Below, one piece after another: positions 33,728 through 42,552 of a DNA stretch of 55,510 nucleotides. This DNA comes from Planctomycetes bacterium UBA2386. Lineage in GTDB: Bacteria; Planctomycetota; UBA1135; UBA2386. Below the pieces are notes generated by a model. It did no database searches, was not told the origin of the DNA, and saw only the letters and a list, made by a program, of their open reading frames with translations. Where the stretch lies: contig DDSQ01000186.1 of assembly GCA_002343845.1 (NCBI GenBank), positions 26,917-82,426 of the forward strand, read 5' to 3'. The stretch's first letter is position 1. Each line of letters opens with the position of its first letter. The translations under genes were made by a program, and so were the position numbers.

Positions 33728-34125
33728 GGCTGCCTCCGCTTGCCTTCGAATTGCACTTCGTCGAGACCCTGGCCGAGCGCCTTCTTCACGTCCTCGGCGG
33801 TGAAGCCAAGGTGGAACGCCTCGGTGGCCGCCCGCCGCATCAGGTCGAGCAGTTGCTTCTTCTTCTCGCCCTGCGCGAGGTCGCTGCCGCGGTCGCTGAC
33901 GAAGCAACCGGCCCCCTGCCGCCGCACCACCACCCCGTCGCGCTCGAGCGCTTCGTAGGCGCGCACGACGGTGTTCGGGTTGATCGCCAGATCGCGCGCC
34001 AGCTCACGCACACTCGGCAGCCGGTCGCCGGCCTTGGCGGTGCCCTTGGCGACCGCCGCCTTGACGGCGAACACAACCTGCTCGAACAGGGGCTCAGGCG
34101 ACCTTGGGTCGATGCGGATCAACAC
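33724..34125 (-). CDS. GntR-family (YtrA-type) transcriptional regulator
   Basis: A 133-residue regulator with the short architecture of YtrA proteins: winged helix-turn-helix at about 10-78 (PLFEQVVFAVKAAVAKGTAKAGDRLPSVRELARDLAINPNTVVRAYEAL, then GVVVRRQGAGCFV) and a small helical tail of about 50 residues with no effector domain. Such regulators lead and repress ABC-transporter operons. The GTG start at 34125 has a Shine-Dalgarno AGGA ten bases upstream. It is the first gene of the operon and has its own promoter and an overlapping inverted repeat. A TTG one codon later is the alternative start. Confidence 0.9.
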   Translation of the reverse strand: MLIRIDPRSPEPLFEQVVFAVKAAVAKGTAKAGDRLPSVRELARDLAINPNTVVRAYEALERDGVVVRRQGAGCFVSDRGSDLAQGEKKKQLLDLMRRAATEAFHLGFTAEDVKKALGQGLDEVQFEGKRRQP

Positions 34126-34150
34126 GGTTCAGTGTTCCTACTGTGCTAGT

Positions 34151-34167
34151 TCAACCATAACAGTTGA
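34151..34167 (-). promoter_or_regulatory. Operator-like inverted repeat over the gntR -10 box
   Basis: TCAAC-7 nt-GTTGA is a perfect 5-bp repeat that spans the -10 box of the gntR promoter. GntR/YtrA proteins autoregulate through such sites, so this is the expected operator position; the arms are short. Confidence 0.5.
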
Positions 34168-34182
34168 CGGAGCCAGCGTCAA
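34154..34182 (-). promoter_or_regulatory. Promoter of the gntR-ABC-S41 operon
   Basis: On the minus strand, -35 TTGACG (34177-34182, 5 of 6) and -10 TATGGT (34154-34159, 4 of 6) are separated by exactly 17 nt, about 28 nt before the GTG start. It is the best sigma-70-type promoter in the window. Confidence 0.7.
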
Positions 34183-34227
34183 GCCCGTTCCCTCGGCCCA
34201 GCCCTTCCGCGGCGCCATCGGGCGAAG

Positions 34228-34233
34228 TACGGT
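34228..34233 (+). promoter_or_regulatory. Candidate -10 element of xylA
   Basis: TACGGT lies 12 nt before the xylA ATG at 34246, which would give a leader of only a few nucleotides. There is no clear -35 box. Confidence 0.25.
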
Positions 34234-34245
34234 CGCCTCGCCGCC

Positions 34246-35424
34246 ATGACCAACCCGACGCCAGCGTCCCGTCCGACCGACAAGTTCACCTTCGGCCTGT
34301 GGACCGTCGGCTGGCAGGCGCGCGACCCGTTCGGCGAGGCGACGCGGCCGCCGCTCGATCCGGTCGAGACCGTGCACCGCCTCGCCGGACTCGGCGCCTA
34401 CGGCGTCACCTTCCACGACGACGACCTGATCCCGTTCGGCAGCGACGAGGCCACGCGCGCGCGGCATGTCGCCCGCTTCCGGGAGGCGCTGACGGCGACC
34501 GGCATGCGCGTGCCGATGGTCACCACCAACCTGTTCACGCACCCGGTGTTCAAGGACGGCGCCTTCACCGCGAACGACCGTGCGGTGCGGCGCTTCGCGC
34601 TGCGCAAGGTGATGCGCAACCTCGACCTCGCCGCCGAACTGGGCGCGCAGACCTACGTGTTCTGGGGCGGCCGCGAGGGTGCGGAGTACGACATCGCCAA
34701 GGACGTGCGCGTCGCCCTCGACCGCTTCCGCGAGGCGATGAACGTGCTGACGACGTACTGCCGCGACCGCGGCTACGCGCTGCGCTTCGCGATCGAGCCC
34801 AAGCCCAACGAACCGCGCGGCGACATCCTGCTGCCGACGATCGGCCACGCGCTCGCGTTCATCGGCACGCTCGAGCACCCGGAGATGGTCGGCCTCAACC
34901 CGGAGGTCGGTCACGAGCAGATGGCGGGCCTGAACTTCGTGCACGGCATCGCCCAGGCCCTCTGGCACGGCAAGCTGTTCCACATCGACCTGAACGGCCA
35001 GCGCGGCATCAAGTACGACCAGGATCTGGTGTTCGGGCACGGCGACCTGCTGAGCGCCTTCTTCCTCGTCGATCTGCTGGAGACCGCCGGCTACGACGGC
35101 CCGCGCCACTTCGACTACAAGCCGTCGCGCACCGAGGATCTCGATGGTGTGTGGGCGTCGGCGGCCGCGAACATGCGCACCTACCGGCTGCTGCGCGAGC
35201 GCGCGGCGGCGTTCCGCGCCGACCCCGCAGTGCAACAGGCCCTGCGCGCGGCGCGCATTCCCGACCTCGCGGTGCCGACGCTGGCGGCCGGCGAGTCGGT
35301 GCAGGCGCTGGCGCGCGATCGCGCCGCCTTCGAGGACTTCGACGCCAACGCGGCGGCCGCGCGCGGCTGCGGGTACGTGGCCCTGCAGCAGCTCGCCCTC
35401 GAGCACCTGCTGCGCGCGCGCTGA
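34246..35424 (+). CDS. xylA: Xylose isomerase (class I, actinobacterial type)
   Basis: A 392-residue enzyme converting xylose to xylulose (glucose to fructose in vitro). Active-site His57 is in [11 protein letters not shown]; the metal-site Glu/Lys motif is [14 protein letters not shown]; further metal ligands are in [16 protein letters not shown] and [16 protein letters not shown]. The WGGREG strand is also present. The length and lack of an N-terminal extension match the Streptomyces/Thermus class rather than the longer E. coli class. No xylulokinase or transporter is adjacent, so it may serve a broader sugar pathway here. It is divergent from the gntR operon. Confidence 0.93.
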   Translation: MTNPTPASRPTDKFTFGLWTVGWQARDPFGEATRPPLDPVETVHRLAGLGAYGVTFHDDDLIPFGSDEATRARHVARFREALTATGMRVPMVTTNLFTHPVFKDGAFTANDRAVRRFALRKVMRNLDLAAELGAQTYVFWGGREGAEYDIAKDVRVALDRFREAMNVLTTYCRDRGYALRFAIEPKPNEPRGDILLPTIGHALAFIGTLEHPEMVGLNPEVGHEQMAGLNFVHGIAQALWHGKLFHIDLNGQRGIKYDQDLVFGHGDLLSAFFLVDLLETAGYDGPRHFDYKPSRTEDLDGVWASAAANMRTYRLLRERAAAFRADPAVQQALRAARIPDLAVPTLAAGESVQALARDRAAFEDFDANAAAARGCGYVALQQLALEHLLRAR

Positions 35425-35431
35425 ACGGCGG

Positions 35432-36856
<1,425 letters not shown>

Positions 36857-36864
36857 GGGCGGCA

Positions 36865-36890
36865 GCCTCGCGACGGCCGCGTCGCGAGGC
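36865..36890 (-). promoter_or_regulatory. Perfect 11-bp inverted repeat before the Deg-like gene
   Basis: GCCTCGCGACG, four-base loop, CGTCGCGAGGC: an 11-bp perfect stem ending 8 nt before the ATG at 36856. A -10-like TACCGT (36896-36901) is five bases upstream, so the repeat covers the predicted transcript start. It shows the same geometry as the moxR leader. Confidence 0.6.
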
Positions 36891-36895
36891 GGAGC

Positions 36896-36901
36896 ACGGT
36901 A
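36896..36901 (-). promoter_or_regulatory. Candidate -10 element of the Deg-like protease gene
   Basis: TACCGT on the minus strand within CGCTACCGTGC, 39 nt before the ATG and directly upstream of the inverted repeat. No -35 box recognised. Confidence 0.35.
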
Positions 36902-37000
36902 GCGACGCCGGGCGGCCATGCGAACGGCAGCACCCCGCCGGCCGGCCTTTCTGGCGGCCGGGCGAATACGCCGCGACCTCGACGGTCTCGTCGCGGTGGT

Positions 37001-37006
37001 TATCGT
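37001..37006 (+). promoter_or_regulatory. Candidate -10 element of the secreted protease gene
   Basis: TATCGT (5 of 6 at the TAT..T positions that matter most) in GGTTATCGTGCGG, 45 nt before the ATG at 37052. Its context matches the sites before moxR and ispG. Confidence 0.3.
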
Positions 37007-37051
37007 GCGGGACCGCAGTCGGCGATCCTCGCGCCGCTGCCCTCGTTCCCC

Positions 37052-39448
37052 ATGCTCCACCGCCTCTCGTGCGCCGTAGTCGCGGCGTTCCTCTTCCCGC
37101 ACGCCATCACGGCCCAAGGCATTGACCCGATCGGGCGCGTGCACCCGAAAGCGCTGCCGCTGGCGCAAGTCGCCACGCTCGCCGTGCCAGCGATCGATCG
37201 TGTCGCGATCTCCGCGGAGGACCAGCAGCGGCGCCGCAACGGCGACGCGCCCCGGTTCGCGATCCCGTTCGCCATCGCCGCCGATCCGACGACGCACGGC
37301 ACCTGGGAGCAACTCGACGGAACGTGGTCGCTCTGGCGCCTGCGCCTGCACGCGCCGAACAGCAGCCACGTCAACCTCGGCATCGCCGACTTCGCGATGC
37401 CGCCCGGCGCGCGCTGCATGGTCTACGAAGCGAACTACGCCGACGTGCTGCGGCCGTTCGACGCCACGGATCACTCGCCGACCGGCGAACTGTGGACGCC
37501 GATCGTCGGCGGGGAGCAGATCGTCGCCGAGATCTACGTGCCGACCGCGCTGCGCCCGCAGGTCCGCTGCCACATCGTGCAGGTCGGCGCCGGCTACCGC
37601 TTCTTCGGCGCCGGCGATGACGCCCTCGGCTCGCCCGAGGGCAGCGGGTCGTGCAACATCGACGTGGTGTGCCCGCAGGGCACGCCATGGGTCGCCGAGA
37701 TCCCGGCGATCGCGGCGATCAGCACCGGCGGCTCGTTGTTCTGCAGCGGCTCGATGATCAACAACACCGCGCAGGACGGCCGCAACTTCTTCCTGACCGC
37801 CTTCCACTGCGGCATCACGTCGGGCAACGCCGCGTCGCTCGTCTGCTACTGGAACTACCGGGAGACGACGTGTGGTGGCGGCGGCGCCAACCTCTTGCAG
37901 TTCACCACCGGTTCGACGTGGCGCGCCGGCTGGAGCACGTCGGACTTCACGCTGGTCGAGCTCAACAGCGCGCCGAACGCCGCCTGGGGCATCACGCACG
38001 CGGGCTGGAACCGCGGGACGAGCAACGCCCCGTCGACCGCGGCGACGGCGATCCACCATCCGAGCGGCGACGCGAAGAAGATCTCGTTCGAGTACCAGGC
38101 GACGGCGGTCACCAGCTACGGCGGCTCGTCGGTGCCCGGCAACGGCTCCCACGTTCGCGTGATCGACTGGGACGACGGCACCACCGAGGGCGGATCCTCG
38201 GGCTCGCCGCTGTTCGACCAGAACCGCCGCATCATCGGCCAGCTGCACGGCGGCAGCGCCGCCTGCGGCAACAACTCGTCGGACTGGTACGGGCGCTTGG
38301 CGAGTTCGTGGACCGGCAACGGCACCAACACCACGCGGCTCTCGAACTGGCTCGACCCGCTTGCCACCGGCCAGACGACGATCGACACGCGCCTGCCGGG
38401 CGTCTACGCGACGGCGACGAGCTATGGGAACGGCTGCTACACGACCTGGGGCACCTTCGCGCAGACGTTCGCCGCCAACACCTTCGACCTCGGCGGCACC
38501 GCCAGCACGACGGTGACGGTGGCGCTGCAACCGATCGCCAACGGCTACACGGTGCAGTCGGGGCCGAACGCGTGGTTCACGCCGGTCAGCGCCAACCTCG
38601 GGCTCGGCGACGACGCGCTCAGCGTGGCCATCACGCTGCCGTTCTCGTTCCCGTACCCGGGCGGCAATGCGACGCAGATGCGCATGTGCAGCAACGGCTA
38701 CCTGTGGGTCGGCGGCACGCAGACGCTCGCCGACTACTCGCCGACGCTGGCCGAACTCGCGTCGGGCGCGGCGCGGTTCGCACCGGCGTGGATGGACCTG
38801 GCGCCCAACCTGGGCGGCAGCTGCCACTACGACGTCGACCCGACCAACACCGCCGTCTACTTCACCTGGAACAACGTGCCGCACTACGTGGCCAGCGGGC
38901 CAGTGCCGGCGGGCAACACCTTCCAGGTCGTGCTGCGCAACAGCGGCGCGGTCGAGTACCGCTACCGCGCGATCCAGAGCCAGATCAACACCGCGATCAC
39001 CGGCTGGTCGCGCGGCGCCACGTTGGCGCCGCCGGCGACCGACATCTCGGCGGCGATGCCGTTCTCGGTCACCGTCGACGCCGTCGGCCTGACGTTCACG
39101 CCGGTGAACCGCCCGGTGCTCGGCACCACGCAGACGTGCAACCTGACCAATGTGCCCAATCCAGGCGCGAGTTTGGGGGCAGTCGTGATCGACTTCGTGC
39201 CGGCGATCCCGCCGATCGACCTCGGCCTCTACGGCGCGCCGCTGTGCCTGCTCTACCAGCAGCCGGCGGTGGTGCAGGGGCTGCCGCCGCTCGGTGTGTC
39301 GACGCCGTGGAGCCTGACGCTGCCGAACAACCCGTCGCTCGCCTCGGCGCACGTCTACGTGCAAGGCGCGGCGCTGATCCCACCCGGCACCAACGCACTG
39401 GACGTGCTGACCAGCAACGGCGTCGACCTGATGCTCGGCACGCTGTAG
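37052..39448 (+). CDS. Secreted lysyl-endopeptidase-like serine protease
   Basis: A 798-residue exported protein. Signal peptide (MLHRLSCAVVAAFLFPHAITAQ); a propeptide-like beta region (about 70-190); then a trypsin-fold domain of the Lys-C type with Cys pairs (SCNIDVVCP, LFCSGSMINN), catalytic His in FLTAFHCG, Asp in WSTSDFTLVEL and Ser in EGGSSGSPLF. After about residue 450 there is an Ig-/jelly-roll-like segment (NGYTVQSGPNAWF, MRMCSNGYLWVGG, AVYFTWNNVPHYV). The last about 85 residues form the C-terminal domain shared with the subtilase, ending TNALDVLTSNGVDLMLG. Typical Asp specificity residues of Lys-C could not be checked by eye. Confidence 0.85.
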   Translation: MLHRLSCAVVAAFLFPHAITAQGIDPIGRVHPKALPLAQVATLAVPAIDRVAISAEDQQRRRNGDAPRFAIPFAIAADPTTHGTWEQLDGTWSLWRLRLHAPNSSHVNLGIADFAMPPGARCMVYEANYADVLRPFDATDHSPTGELWTPIVGGEQIVAEIYVPTALRPQVRCHIVQVGAGYRFFGAGDDALGSPEGSGSCNIDVVCPQGTPWVAEIPAIAAISTGGSLFCSGSMINNTAQDGRNFFLTAFHCGITSGNAASLVCYWNYRETTCGGGGANLLQFTTGSTWRAGWSTSDFTLVELNSAPNAAWGITHAGWNRGTSNAPSTAATAIHHPSGDAKKISFEYQATAVTSYGGSSVPGNGSHVRVIDWDDGTTEGGSSGSPLFDQNRRIIGQLHGGSAACGNNSSDWYGRLASSWTGNGTNTTRLSNWLDPLATGQTTIDTRLPGVYATATSYGNGCYTTWGTFAQTFAANTFDLGGTASTTVTVALQPIANGYTVQSGPNAWFTPVSANLGLGDDALSVAITLPFSFPYPGGNATQMRMCSNGYLWVGGTQTLADYSPTLAELASGAARFAPAWMDLAPNLGGSCHYDVDPTNTAVYFTWNNVPHYVASGPVPAGNTFQVVLRNSGAVEYRYRAIQSQINTAITGWSRGATLAPPATDISAAMPFSVTVDAVGLTFTPVNRPVLGTTQTCNLTNVPNPGASLGAVVIDFVPAIPPIDLGLYGAPLCLLYQQPAVVQGLPPLGVSTPWSLTLPNNPSLASAHVYVQGAALIPPGTNALDVLTSNGVDLMLGTL

Positions 39449-39451
39449 GCG

Positions 39452-40120
39452 TCAGCGGCGCAGGCTGGCGGCGAACGCAGCGTGCTGGTCGGTCGCGAGA
39501 CCGGCGCGCACGGCCGCATGCAACGCGGCGTCGTCGCCAGCCAGCAGTGCCGGCACGTCGAGGCACAGGCCCGGAAACGCGCGGCTCGCGAGCACGCCTG
39601 GTCGGTCCGCAGAGATCGGTTCGTAGCGGCCATCCCGCAACTCGAACCAGTCGACCTCCGCATCTTCGGCGCGGAGCACGAGATACTCGCGAACGCCGGC
39701 GCGCCGGTAGACTTGCAGCTTCTGGTGCATGTCGTAGCTGACGGAGCTCGCGGCGACCTCGACCAGCAGTTCGGGCGCGCCGACGACATGGTGGTCGGCA
39801 TCGACGCGCGAACGCCCCGTCGCGCCGAGGATGCGCAACATGAGGTCCGGCTGCACTTCGTTGTCCTCGTCGACACGCAGCGTGGCGTCGATCGCGTGGG
39901 CGACGCCGGGCGTGCCGGCGGCATAGACCGCGAGCCAACCGCACAGGAGCCCGTGCGGCTCGGCGTGGAACGTGAGTCGTACGGGAGAAGGCATGTAGAC
40001 CACTCCTTCGAGCAGCTCCGCCTTCTTCAGTCCCGGCATCGCCAGGTAGCGCCGTTCGAACTCGGTGCGGGTGAGCCGATCCCCCGCATGCAGCACCGGA
40101 ATCCTCGGCGAGGTCGTCAT
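39452..40120 (-). CDS. Uma2-family nuclease-like protein
   Basis: A 222-residue Uma2 protein of the PD-(D/E)xK superfamily. The motif residues appear in order: ELLEGVVYM near the N-terminus, PD in EVQPDLMLRI, E in PELLVEVAASS and K in YDMHQKLQVYRRAGVREYLVL. Uma2 genes are expanded in Planctomycetes and cyanobacteria and were proposed to be endonucleases, but the cellular role is unproven. ATG at 40120 was chosen over an earlier in-frame start 13 codons upstream, because the extension is not family-like. It overlaps nothing and ends 3 nt from the convergent protease gene. Confidence 0.85.
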   Translation of the reverse strand: MTTSPRIPVLHAGDRLTRTEFERRYLAMPGLKKAELLEGVVYMPSPVRLTFHAEPHGLLCGWLAVYAAGTPGVAHAIDATLRVDEDNEVQPDLMLRILGATGRSRVDADHHVVGAPELLVEVAASSVSYDMHQKLQVYRRAGVREYLVLRAEDAEVDWFELRDGRYEPISADRPGVLASRAFPGLCLDVPALLAGDDAALHAAVRAGLATDQHAAFAASLRR

Positions 40121-40225
40121 CAGCGGTAGCACGACTACTTGGTGCGCCGCCGGGGGCAAGCCCCTCCATCGAATCGAGCCGCGCGGCCGAGAACGACGGC
40201 CATCGGGCCGGGCCGCACGCCGCCG

Positions 40226-41569
40226 TCAGAGGAACCAGTCGCGCTGCTCGGGCGCGGGCGCCTGCTGCGGCAGCGGCGCGTTGGCAGCGACCATCTCCTC
40301 GAGCCACCAGTTGGTGCTGTTGTAGAGGCAGGTCACCTCGCGGCACTCGTGGCTCGCGTCGAAGCTGCCGAGGATGCCGGCGGTCGCGTGCTGTGCCGCC
40401 GGCGGCACTTCCCACAGCGACTTGCCGCCGAGCTGGGCCTTCTCGACGCCGCGGTGCGCCGGGCAGTTGAACGTGCCGAGCGGCGTCAGCACCTGCCGCA
40501 GCATCTGCATGTGGCAGACCTTCGGCTGGTGCGTGTAGTCGCGCCAGGTTCCGGCCATCAGCACGCGCAGGTTGGTGCTGGCGAGCACGCGGAACCCGGG
40601 GCGCACGACGGCCCGCGCCTCGGCGAGGTTCTGCTGGATGCGGGCGATCACCGCCTTCAGTTCGGCCTCGGTCTTCGCGGGATCCATCACCTCGGCGCCG
40701 TCTTCCTGCCGCTCGAGGAACGGCTTGAACGAGATGTAGTCGAACTGCGCATCCGACGCGCGTTTGGCCGCCATCACCATCTCGTGGATGTTCTCGATGA
40801 TCTTCACGGCACCACGGCTGCCGCCCTTCCAGGTGATGACGAACGAGAAGCCGAGCTGCAAGGCGGGGTTCGCCGCCTTGATCTTCGGCATCCACGAGCA
40901 GATCTCGTCGAGGTTGCAGGTCGCACTCGACGGGTTGTGCATGCGCCGGAACACCTCGTTGCTGCCCGAGTCGAGCGACAGCCGCACCCAGTCACCGTCG
41001 GTGAAGAACGGCGCTGCCGCCAGCAGCTTCTCGCCGCGGCTGCCGTTGCTGACCACCGCGACCGACAACCCGAGCTGCTTGAGGAACTGCACGAACGCCA
41101 CGAAGCCCGGATAGAGCGTCGGCTCGCCGCCGCCGATCAGGATCACGCTGCGCAGGCCTCGTTCGGCCATGCGCTCGATCGACGCACGCAACTGCTGGTC
41201 CTCGTGCTTCTCCTTGCTGTTGAGGATGTCCCAGTCGATGCAGTGGTCGCACTTGTAGTTGCACGCCGTCGTCAGATCCAAGTTGATCGACAGCGGGGCG
41301 ATGTCCGGCATGTCGGGTGTCGGCTTGCCCGCGGCGACCGCGGCCCGCGCGGCGCGCTGCCACTGCACGTAGTCGACGACCTTCGGCCACAGGCTCGGCT
41401 GCTGCAGCTTCTGCGCGAAGTCGTGGACGCGTTCGACGGACTTGCCGTCAGTGCCCGGCGCCGAGGGCGGCGAGGACGGCCGCGTAGAGTCGGAGGCGGA
41501 GGGCGAGGACGTCGGCCGAGGTTGTGGTGCGTTCACGGGGCGCGTGCGGCAGGGTGGCGACGAGACCAT
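40226..41569 (-). CDS. Radical SAM enzyme with SPASM-like C-terminus
   Basis: A 447-residue radical SAM protein. The cluster motif CNYKCDHC (C103, C107, C110) binds the [4Fe-4S]-SAM centre; GGGEPTLYP is the SAM-side motif. The TIM-barrel strands continue with LSVAVVSNG, VRLSLDSG and LGFSFVITWKGG. The C-terminal 120 residues contain further Cys (VCHMQMLRQ, TFNCPAHRG, ECREVTCLYN), compatible with an auxiliary cluster as in SPASM proteins that modify peptides or sugars. Substrate unknown and no small precursor peptide gene is nearby. The start is uncertain: ATG 41569 and GTG 41536 both overlap the upstream oxidoreductase gene, and the first 45 residues are low complexity. Confidence 0.83.
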   Translation of the reverse strand: MVSSPPCRTRPVNAPQPRPTSSPSASDSTRPSSPPSAPGTDGKSVERVHDFAQKLQQPSLWPKVVDYVQWQRAARAAVAAGKPTPDMPDIAPLSINLDLTTACNYKCDHCIDWDILNSKEKHEDQQLRASIERMAERGLRSVILIGGGEPTLYPGFVAFVQFLKQLGLSVAVVSNGSRGEKLLAAAPFFTDGDWVRLSLDSGSNEVFRRMHNPSSATCNLDEICSWMPKIKAANPALQLGFSFVITWKGGSRGAVKIIENIHEMVMAAKRASDAQFDYISFKPFLERQEDGAEVMDPAKTEAELKAVIARIQQNLAEARAVVRPGFRVLASTNLRVLMAGTWRDYTHQPKVCHMQMLRQVLTPLGTFNCPAHRGVEKAQLGGKSLWEVPPAAQHATAGILGSFDASHECREVTCLYNSTNWWLEEMVAANAPLPQQAPAPEQRDWFL

Positions 41570-42434
41570 ACACGAGCGCGTACAGCGGATCCTGCACGTT
41601 CCGCTGCCGGCCGTCGGGCGTCGTGAAGGCGATCGAGTAGCCGGGGCCGATGGACCGGTCGATGCGCGCGCCGTTCACCACCAGCCACGCCGGCCGCGGC
41701 GGTTCCGGCGTGTGCACGAGATGCAGCGAGACGGCGATCGCGTCGGCAGGTCCACGCAGTTCGAACTGCACGACGTTGGCGCGTGCGTCGGCACTCGCGT
41801 CGGTCTGCCGCACGTTCGTCGGCACCACGTCGCGCGGCAGTTCGACGAGCGCTTGCACGACGCTGAGCACGTGCGACAGCGAGTCGGCGACCATCGCCGG
41901 CCCGGTGCCCGACGGGCCGAGCCCCATCGCGATCGTGCGCACGGGTTGCCCGCGGAGTGCGGGATGCAGTTCGAACAGGGCTGGCAGCACGAACGGCCAC
42001 TGGCAGTTCTCGACCAGCAGCAGGCCCCGCTGGCGGAACGCAGCGATGCGCTCCAGTCCGGCCGCAGCGTCCACGGCGGCGACGAGCGGCTTCTCGCACA
42101 GGCACGGTACGCCGGCCGCGAGCGCCGCGTCGAGCCCCGCCAGGTGGCCGTCGACCGGGGCAGCGACGACGAGCACGTCGACGGCGCGCGCGAGGGCGCG
42201 CGCATCGGCGGCGGCGTCCACCGGATGGCGAAGCGCCACGGCCAGCAACGCCGCCGCGCGCTGCGCACTCGCACGATCGCGGCCGGCGACCGCCGTCACC
42301 CGCGCACCCGCGGCCTCGAACGCGCTCGCGAGGAACGGGCCGAGCCCCTGGCGCGTACGGGCGGCGCCGACGATGCCGACCCGCAGCGGCGCTGCCGGCT
42401 CGACGGGATCGACAGGAGACGCGCTCGACGCCAC
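41448..42434 (-). CDS. Gfo/Idh/MocA-family oxidoreductase
   Basis: A 328-residue protein with an N-terminal Rossmann fold for NAD(P) (VGIVGAARTRQGLGPFLASAFEAAGARVTAVAGRD), the strand VDVLVVAAPVDGHLAGLDAAL, and the family motif CEKPLVAAVDAAAGL with its conserved Lys. The C-terminal half is a beta-sheet substrate domain (FELRGPADAIAVSLHLVH). Members oxidise or reduce sugars and inositols. GTG at 42434 gives about 20 residues before the fold; a -10 candidate TAGCCT is 7 nt further upstream. Its 3' end overlaps the next gene by about 120 bases, probably reflecting an over-long start there. Confidence 0.82.
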   Translation of the reverse strand: MASSASPVDPVEPAAPLRVGIVGAARTRQGLGPFLASAFEAAGARVTAVAGRDRASAQRAAALLAVALRHPVDAAADARALARAVDVLVVAAPVDGHLAGLDAALAAGVPCLCEKPLVAAVDAAAGLERIAAFRQRGLLLVENCQWPFVLPALFELHPALRGQPVRTIAMGLGPSGTGPAMVADSLSHVLSVVQALVELPRDVVPTNVRQTDASADARANVVQFELRGPADAIAVSLHLVHTPEPPRPAWLVVNGARIDRSIGPGYSIAFTTPDGRQRNVQDPLYALVYGLVATLPHAPRERTTTSADVLALRLRLYAAVLAALGAGH

Positions 42435-42441
42435 GTGCCGC

Positions 42442-42447
42442 AGGCTA
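42442..42447 (-). promoter_or_regulatory. -10 element before the Gfo/Idh gene
   Basis: TAGCCT on the minus strand, exactly 7 nt before the GTG start at 42434; a leaderless transcript is predicted. It supports GTG 42434 as start. No -35 match. Confidence 0.35.
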
Positions 42448-42552
42448 CTGCGCGCTCCCGGCTGCCGGTAGGCACTGACGACGCGCCCACGACACGCGAA
42501 TCTTCGTGAGCCCCCACTGTTCCGCCGCGCACGGCGCCGCGAAGCTCTGCGC

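Noticed and set aside
36857..39364. Upstream extension of the Deg-like protease frame
   Set aside because: The frame stays open to 39364 but is antisense to the secreted protease and encodes Arg/Asp-rich sequence; the ATG at 36856 begins the family fold.
40152..40164. GGGG-CAAG-CCCC hairpin between the radical SAM and Uma2 genes as terminator
   Set aside because: A 4-bp stem without U-tract is too weak to call; the 105-bp gap otherwise shows nothing.
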